Origin: Anaerolineae bacterium
Lineage (GTDB): Bacteria > Chloroflexota > Anaerolineae > B4-G1 > SLSP01
Reading direction: 5' to 3'
Assembly (NCBI GenBank): GCA_016934645.1
Contig: JAFGSL010000690.1
Span: 1-8,310, forward strand
Length of the DNA: 8,310 bases
In this document: positions 4,508 through 8,310 of the stretch, in pieces
Numbering within the stretch: the stretch's first letter is position 1
Layout: every line of letters starts with the position of its first letter
The notes under the pieces: model-generated
What the model was told of the DNA's origin: nothing
Seen by the model: only the letters and a program-made list of their open reading frames with translations
Databases searched by the model: none
Translations under genes and position numbers: made by a program

Positions 4508-6868
4508 ATGTCTAAGTTCAGTCGTTGGTTCAACAGCAAGACCGGCAAACGCACAATCGCCGGTGTTCTGGCGTTGGCGCTGGTTGTCGTCATCGTGGGA
4601 CAACTGGCAAATTGGTGGAATCTAATTCCCGGAACAGGCACGGTAATAGTGCCGCCTCCAGAACCCTATCCTGCGCCCGAAGGAGGGTACACTTGTCTGC
4701 CCACCTGTGCAGAAAATGACGGTAAGTTCTTGCTCATTTCAGGGCAGGACATGGCAACCTTCGCAGGAGCCAAGGTTGTGGTGTGGATCAGCGTTCCAGC
4801 GGATTACACTTCATTTACATTGGATGTTTTTGATGGCGATGCCGGCAAAGATAATAATGGGAATATGAATTACCGGAGCGGCAACTGGGATGATGTACAG
4901 ACCGAAACGATATATAGCCTTTTCTTCGATCCACTGAAGAACAACGGTGGCCCAGAAACGCCTTTCTGGACAGCCTCGTCGAACGATATGTCCAACAATG
5001 CCTGGTACTCAGCCAGTATAGACAATCAAGCAGGAGCTAAATCGCCGAGCGGACACTATTTCTATCGTCTTGAAGTAACACAACCCACGCAAGATGTAGG
5101 TGGCAATGCCTTCAAGCTGCGCTCGAATGCTTACCTTAGCACAGGACGCAATGATACAGGTGAGGGGCGAGACGATTTAACGAACGCTAGTTTTGCAGTT
5201 GTTGGGCAGGCAGTAAATATAAACGACCTTTACCTTCTGCATCCACAAAACCAAGGTCTGTTTAATTTGGGACCTTCTACCTACACTGGCGAATGGAATT
5301 TCCATTTCTACCTGCCCAACAGCACCACTTATCTTGAGATTTGGAATGGGGATTTTGACCGGGGCACCTCGACAACCGTAGCACTGGATACCGATGACCC
5401 TAACACAGATGGCATCCCTATGTGGGCTGACCCCAGTGTAACTGTTCCAGAAGGACAAGGGGGAAAAGGTGCTCCCGCTGACGATTCGTGGTCGTCACTT
5501 TTCCGCCGTGACCCAGCAGTCTGGTACGAGATCATCGACCCCAATGGACAGCCGATCTTCACCGACGACGAGCCATCGGGCACGGAGGAGTGGGAGCGAT
5601 TCTCCATCAGCAATGATCCTGCAACGCAGCCAGATATGTTATATACGGATGGCGAGCTTCCGGCTGGACGATATACGTTCCACATCGTTGGGCTAGATAT
5701 ACACAACCTTATCTTCATCCGCACCAGCTACGAAATCTGTGATGCCGAAGATGGCTGTGGCCCCCCCCCGTGGCCCGAGGGCAACTGCCCACGCACCATC
5801 GGCTACTGGAAAAACAACGTGAGCAAGGTCCTGGCCGGGCGCACCAACGGCGTGCAGGAGAGCCTGGAGACCTTGACATGGGCGTTGCAGAACGTCGCCA
5901 ACGCCAGCCCGCTCTACCGTAGCGGCCTCAACGCTACCCTGATGGATCCCGAACCGATCGCCAACGCCGTCCCCCTGACGCTGGAAGAGGCGGAAGTGAT
6001 CCTACAGCGCAGTAAGAAGGACTATCCGGGCGATGAGCAGTCGATGATGGCGCGAGCCTTGCAGCAGAACCTGGCGACCTGGCTCAACCTCGGCTCCGGC
6101 AAAGTTGGTCCGACGACAGTGGTGGAGCTTAACGTCGCGGGCGGCGTCTTCGAGGGCACACTGATGGAGGCGTTGGAAGAGGCGCAGACCATCATCTTCA
6201 ACGCCACCAGCCCAGACGATCCAGCCCTGGAGCGCGCCAAGGACATCGGCGACCAGATCAACAACGGTTTGCTCGGTGAGGATGCTGGCGACAGCGTCTG
6301 CGAGGACTACATCACGGTGATCCCGCCCGACAAGCAGCCGCCCGAACACAAAAATATGCCCAAAGCGCCAGTGCCGCCAGAGCCACCAATGCCAACGCCC
6401 GAGCCCACGCCTGATCCCAACGCCTGCCAACTGCGCCTGAACAACTACGGCGTGGAGAAGATGACGAACAACCCGTTCTACGGCATCAAGTTCGAGTACC
6501 AGTCGGGGACGGAGATCAAGAACGGTGAGTCGGACGAGTACAAGATCACACTCACTGCCGAAGAGGCTGCATCGCTCACGGCAATCCAGATGGAGGCCAA
6601 GGCCGGTCAAAATGTGGGCATCGTCACGCTCGAAGCCGACTTCACCTCGCCACTGCCCTCCGGGGAGCCGGTGATGGACGAGAACGGTTACTTCGGCTTC
6701 TACTTCGGTGGAGCCACGGATAACGGCGACGGCACGCTGACACTCACCTTCATCGTGCAGAACTTCACCAGCAACGCCACCAGCCACGTCACCATCGGCC
6801 TGCCGGATGGGATGGTTCCCTCGCAGCCCGATGGACCGTACCAGAGCCGTGTCTGCCCATCGCAATAG
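4508..6868 (+). CDS. Large membrane-anchored extracytoplasmic protein with GYWKN motif
   Basis: The 786-residue protein has one N-terminal helix (about 16-33) after a basic start (KTGKR). There is no lipobox, so it is either anchored or secreted. It continues with a Pro-rich stretch (49-58) and a C63-x3-C67 pair. A long beta-rich region (about 70-410) is rich in Asp, Asn and Thr. Next come C411 and C417, then C427-PRTIGYWKNN at 427-437, a motif seen in surface proteins of many bacteria. A mostly helical segment follows (about 445-600), then a Pro/Glu/Thr linker (about 605-642) and a C-terminal beta-type domain with N- and D-rich turns. No enzyme motif or LPxTG sorting signal is visible. AAAGGAG (4494-4500) lies 7 nt before ATG 4508. 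The first half is visibly less GC-rich than the part after 5760, suggesting a domain fusion. A role as surface or adhesive protein under control of the upstream sigma factor is inference. Confidence 0.88.
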   Translation: MSKFSRWFNSKTGKRTIAGVLALALVVVIVGQLANWWNLIPGTGTVIVPPPEPYPAPEGGYTCLPTCAENDGKFLLISGQDMATFAGAKVVVWISVPADYTSFTLDVFDGDAGKDNNGNMNYRSGNWDDVQTETIYSLFFDPLKNNGGPETPFWTASSNDMSNNAWYSASIDNQAGAKSPSGHYFYRLEVTQPTQDVGGNAFKLRSNAYLSTGRNDTGEGRDDLTNASFAVVGQAVNINDLYLLHPQNQGLFNLGPSTYTGEWNFHFYLPNSTTYLEIWNGDFDRGTSTTVALDTDDPNTDGIPMWADPSVTVPEGQGGKGAPADDSWSSLFRRDPAVWYEIIDPNGQPIFTDDEPSGTEEWERFSISNDPATQPDMLYTDGELPAGRYTFHIVGLDIHNLIFIRTSYEICDAEDGCGPPPWPEGNCPRTIGYWKNNVSKVLAGRTNGVQESLETLTWALQNVANASPLYRSGLNATLMDPEPIANAVPLTLEEAEVILQRSKKDYPGDEQSMMARALQQNLATWLNLGSGKVGPTTVVELNVAGGVFEGTLMEALEEAQTIIFNATSPDDPALERAKDIGDQINNGLLGEDAGDSVCEDYITVIPPDKQPPEHKNMPKAPVPPEPPMPTPEPTPDPNACQLRLNNYGVEKMTNNPFYGIKFEYQSGTEIKNGESDEYKITLTAEEAASLTAIQMEAKAGQNVGIVTLEADFTSPLPSGEPVMDENGYFGFYFGGATDNGDGTLTLTFIVQNFTSNATSHVTIGLPDGMVPSQPDGPYQSRVCPSQ
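5761..5769 (+). repeat. Nine-C homopolymer inside the surface-protein gene
   Basis: Nine consecutive C lie in codons for Gly-Pro-Pro-Pro at residues 418-421, between the beta-rich half and the GYWKN domain. Gain or loss of one base would shift the frame and remove the last ~365 residues. In this assembly the frame is open. Confidence 0.9.
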
Positions 6869-6895
6869 ACCGTAATTGCGGTTTCTCATAAATCC

Positions 6896-6931
6896 ACCGG
6901 GCGGGGTGTGAGTACACCCCGCCCGGTTTTT
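6896..6931 (+). terminator. Strong rho-independent terminator after the surface-protein gene
   Basis: A perfect, very GC-rich 14-bp stem has arms at 6896-6909 and 6914-6927 with a GAGT loop, followed by four T (five counting the last stem base). It lies 28 nt after the stop at 6868. Confidence 0.9.
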
Positions 6932-7118
6932 ATGTACTTTAGGCGCTCTGGGGATATCACATTTTTCGCAACGACATCTTGATCTCCAGTCACCACCGGT
7001 ACGGATAGTACAATGGAGATGCACCATTCCTCTGTGACACGAAGCAACAGTTGGCGAACCGGCAGGATCAGATCAAGGACCCAGGCTTGGTACAGCAGAC
7101 TTTCCCCGGCGCACATGA
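6932..7118. other. Non-coding gap, no feature recognised
   Basis: A minus-strand reading frame is open across most of this gap, but it runs into the terminator hairpin, resembles no family I know and has no clear start. I see no RNA gene or repeat here. Confidence 0.5.
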
Positions 7119-7553
7119 TTACCGGAGTATTTTCTTGATTTTCACATCATTGCACGCTCCCTCGACGATCACACTGACCGATTGCGCCGCCCCTACTCCC
7201 AAAGCCACCACCGCGCTCAAAGCCAGTGGTCCCGCCACCACGCCCAGCGACCCGGCGAACGTCCAGCGTGCCATGTTGTGCTCGTGACGGGCGGGATCGG
7301 CGTCCATCAACGTAGCCTGGGAAAGGCTGACAAACGCGCCGGAGGCGGGATAAAAGAGAACGAACGAGAGCAACAATAATGGAAATCCCTGGATGAGGCC
7401 CGTGAGCAGCAAGCTTAGGCTGAAAACCACCCCATACTTCGGAACGAAACACCCGTGTATTTTGACTACCAAGACACGAGTAATGCCGCGCAGATTTATA
7501 CAGGCAATGAACCAGTAGGCGAGGAAGAAACGTAACGTCGACCCAAGTCGTAA
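7119..7553 (-). pseudogene. MFS transporter remnant (5'- and 3'-truncated)
   Basis: Read on the minus strand, the frame gives FFLAYWFIACINLRGITRVL at its start. It then gives two hydrophobic helices around VVFSLSLLLTGLIQGFPLLL and SFVLFYPASGAFVSLSQATL, and LMDADPARHEHNMARWTFAGSLGVVAGPLAL, written here as overlapping pieces. The DPAR..NMARW..AGSLG..GPL series is typical of a conserved cytoplasmic loop and the following helix in major facilitator transporters, which are normally about 400 residues with 12 helices. Only about 145 codons remain. The usual segment between the first helix and the VVFSL helix seems shortened. After ALSAVVALGVG the sequence turns into an unrelated polar tail ending at the stop at 7119. 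The upstream side runs into a palindrome at 7554. I infer a decayed gene with internal deletion. Confidence 0.65.
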
Positions 7554-7582
7554 GGTGAGACACTCGCAGCGAGCGTCTCGCC
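7554..7582. repeat. Palindromic repeat at the broken edge of the MFS remnant
   Basis: GGTGAGACACTCGC (7554-7567) and GCGAGCGTCTCGCC (7569-7582) are inverted with two mismatches, one of them a G-T wobble in RNA. The right arm plus the next bases, TCTCGCCTAT, recurs exactly in the larger palindrome at 7928-7966, suggesting one repeat family. Confidence 0.6.
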
Positions 7583-7927
7583 TATGGAGCGCGAGCTTTC
7601 ATTGTGCTGCGGCTCCGGCTCGGCGCTACGCGCCCATCGCCTCCGGCCTCTCCGCAGCATTTTTGGGGGCGGCTTATCTCGCGGCCCGTTGGGCTGGTTC
7701 TCCATGACGATGCCTCAACAGTCCATTCGGGACTGTACGCGACCTTGCCGCCCAGCCCCCGTCCCGCAGGGCGGTTTCGGGCGAACGGGTCGCACCACCC
7801 GCTGGAGCCGACAGTGCCTTCGTGCGCTTGCCTGCGCTTCGCGCAGGTTGCATCGCAGTTTTCTGCATATGCTGGTAGCCTTGTCAAGAATGGCGGTTCT
7901 GCAAATCTGGCACGGCCAGGTGAGTTC
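7583..7927. other. 345-bp palindrome-rich non-coding stretch
   Basis: No reading frame here looks like a gene; overlapping ORFs on both strands are by-products of high GC and have low-complexity Arg/Pro/Ser content. Small perfect palindromes occur at 7718-7736 (ACAGTCC-ATTCG-GGACTGT) and 7831-7847 (CCTGCGC-TTC-GCGCAGG). It is probably a repeat-laden junction between two gene fragments. Confidence 0.55.
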
Positions 7928-7966
7928 CGCCGATAGGCGAGATGCGAAGCATCTCGCCTATCGGCG
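7928..7966. repeat. Perfect 18-bp palindrome with GAA loop
   Basis: Arms 7928-7945 and 7949-7966 pair without a mismatch around GAA. No T-run follows, so it is not a typical terminator. It shares TCTCGCCTAT with the palindrome at 7554-7582. A coding fragment emerges exactly at its right edge. Confidence 0.85.
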
Positions 7967-8073
7967 CGGCGGCCTTTGACCACCAGCGCGGCCTGCTCTA
8001 CGTGCTGGAGCCACAGGCGGATGAGGATCGGCCAATCGTGCACGTGTGGCGGGTGGAAGGCGGAGATGTGTAG
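7963..8073 (+). pseudogene. C-terminal fragment of a secreted or repeat protein (possible beta-propeller)
   Basis: The frame starting in the palindrome reads AAAFDHQRGLLYVLEP, then QADEDRPIVHVWRVEGGDV, and stops at TAG 8071-8073. The pattern FDxxRGLLYVxE...DxPxVHVW looks like the last blade or strand pair of a family common in Chloroflexota (recalled, not named). Only ~36 codons remain and there is no start of its own, so it is a 5'-truncated remnant cut at the palindrome. It overlaps the next ORF by 8 nt in another frame. Confidence 0.5.
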
Positions 8074-8310
8074 CAAAAGCGTCTCCGCCCAGGAACCTGA
8101 GCCACCGGGGGAAGAAATCGGCGCCGACGTAGTGGGCGGCGCAACAGGGGAACCGGAGTCGCCGGAGGGAGAAGTCGGCGCCAAAGCGGAGGTGCCACGC
8201 GACCTGATGAGCTTTGACAGCGACAATTACGCCGACCTGGCCATCGGCGTGCCCTACGAAGATGTGACCACCATCGTGGACGCCGGGGCCGTCAACGTCA
8301 TATACGGCAC
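8066..8310 (+). CDS. FG-GAP repeat (integrin-alpha-like) protein, N-terminal part
   Basis: This ORF is open to the window edge and shows 81 complete codons. Residues 46-81 read LMSFDSDNYADLAIGVP, then YEDVTTIVDAGAVNVIYG, an FG-GAP repeat in which Asp-rich turns bind calcium in a seven-bladed propeller. Such proteins are normally secreted. Residues 1-44 instead form an acidic, Gly/Pro/Glu-rich stretch without a hydrophobic signal peptide, so the true start may be elsewhere or the 5' end may be rearranged. ATG 8066 has GGAAGG at 8055-8060 with a 5-nt spacer, which supports it. It follows directly after the 3'-fragment at 7963-8073. The rest lies outside the window. Confidence 0.75.
   Translation, partial: MCSKSVSAQEPEPPGEEIGADVVGGATGEPESPEGEVGAKAEVPRDLMSFDSDNYADLAIGVPYEDVTTIVDAGAVNVIYG

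Noticed and set aside
6002..7027. Minus-strand ORF of 341 codons opposite the end of the surface-protein gene
   Set aside because: It is a GC-driven shadow of the plus-strand gene, runs across the terminator hairpin and has no recognisable domain.
6886..7116. Minus-strand ORF of 76 codons in the gap after the terminator
   Set aside because: No ribosome site or family resemblance; its end lies within the terminator stem.
7582..8226. Minus-strand ORF of 214 codons
   Set aside because: It crosses palindromic repeats and is antisense to the FG-GAP start; its Ser/Pro/Arg-rich composition is typical of shadow ORFs.

Overview
No rRNA, tRNA or CRISPR array is visible. The mixture of features suggests a Chloroflexota (Anaerolineae-like) genome or metagenome contig: a PqqE/ScmF-like radical SAM cassette, an ECF sigma factor beside a large secreted protein with a GYWKN motif, an FG-GAP repeat protein, and many short heptamer repeats and palindromes in gaps. 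The taxonomic assignment is inference; a cyanobacterium with similar heptamer repeats is the main alternative.

Region 1 (1-2850) is the most interesting part. It opens with the tail of a BrnT-like toxin and a short, probably truncated antitoxin. The antitoxin overlaps a four-gene operon that looks like a compact RiPP (ribosomally made, post-translationally modified peptide) pathway. In order these are a radical SAM/SPASM enzyme (159-1307), an HPr-kinase-like P-loop protein (1310-1840), a 74-residue precursor peptide (1868-2092) and a soluble S26-type peptidase (2108-2713). The precursor has a lasso-type leader motif (Y-x2-P-x-I-x3-G), and its core carries four cysteines spaced exactly 11 residues apart. 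The operon ends at a strong terminator (2814-2849). No RRE/PqqD protein and no exporter lie in the operon. A plausible flow is: the radical SAM enzyme crosslinks the Cys repeats, the kinase-like protein adds a further modification or gates the process, and the peptidase removes the leader. This flow is inferred from family roles.

Region 2 (2850-6931) holds an ECF sigma factor (3124-3660), a small protein with two membrane helices that may be its anti-sigma partner (3939-4316), and a 786-residue membrane-anchored, extracytoplasmic protein (4508-6868). The last has a proline-rich linker and a 9-C tract at a compositional break. It ends at a perfect 14-bp terminator. The gaps hold five heptamer/octamer tandem tracts, two REP-like palindrome pairs and a ~92-bp MITE-like element.

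Region 3 (6932-8310) looks like a decayed junction zone. It contains a minus-strand MFS transporter remnant that stops at a palindrome, about 350 bp of palindrome-rich non-coding DNA, a second palindrome from which a C-terminal fragment of another protein emerges, and the start of an FG-GAP repeat protein cut by the window end.
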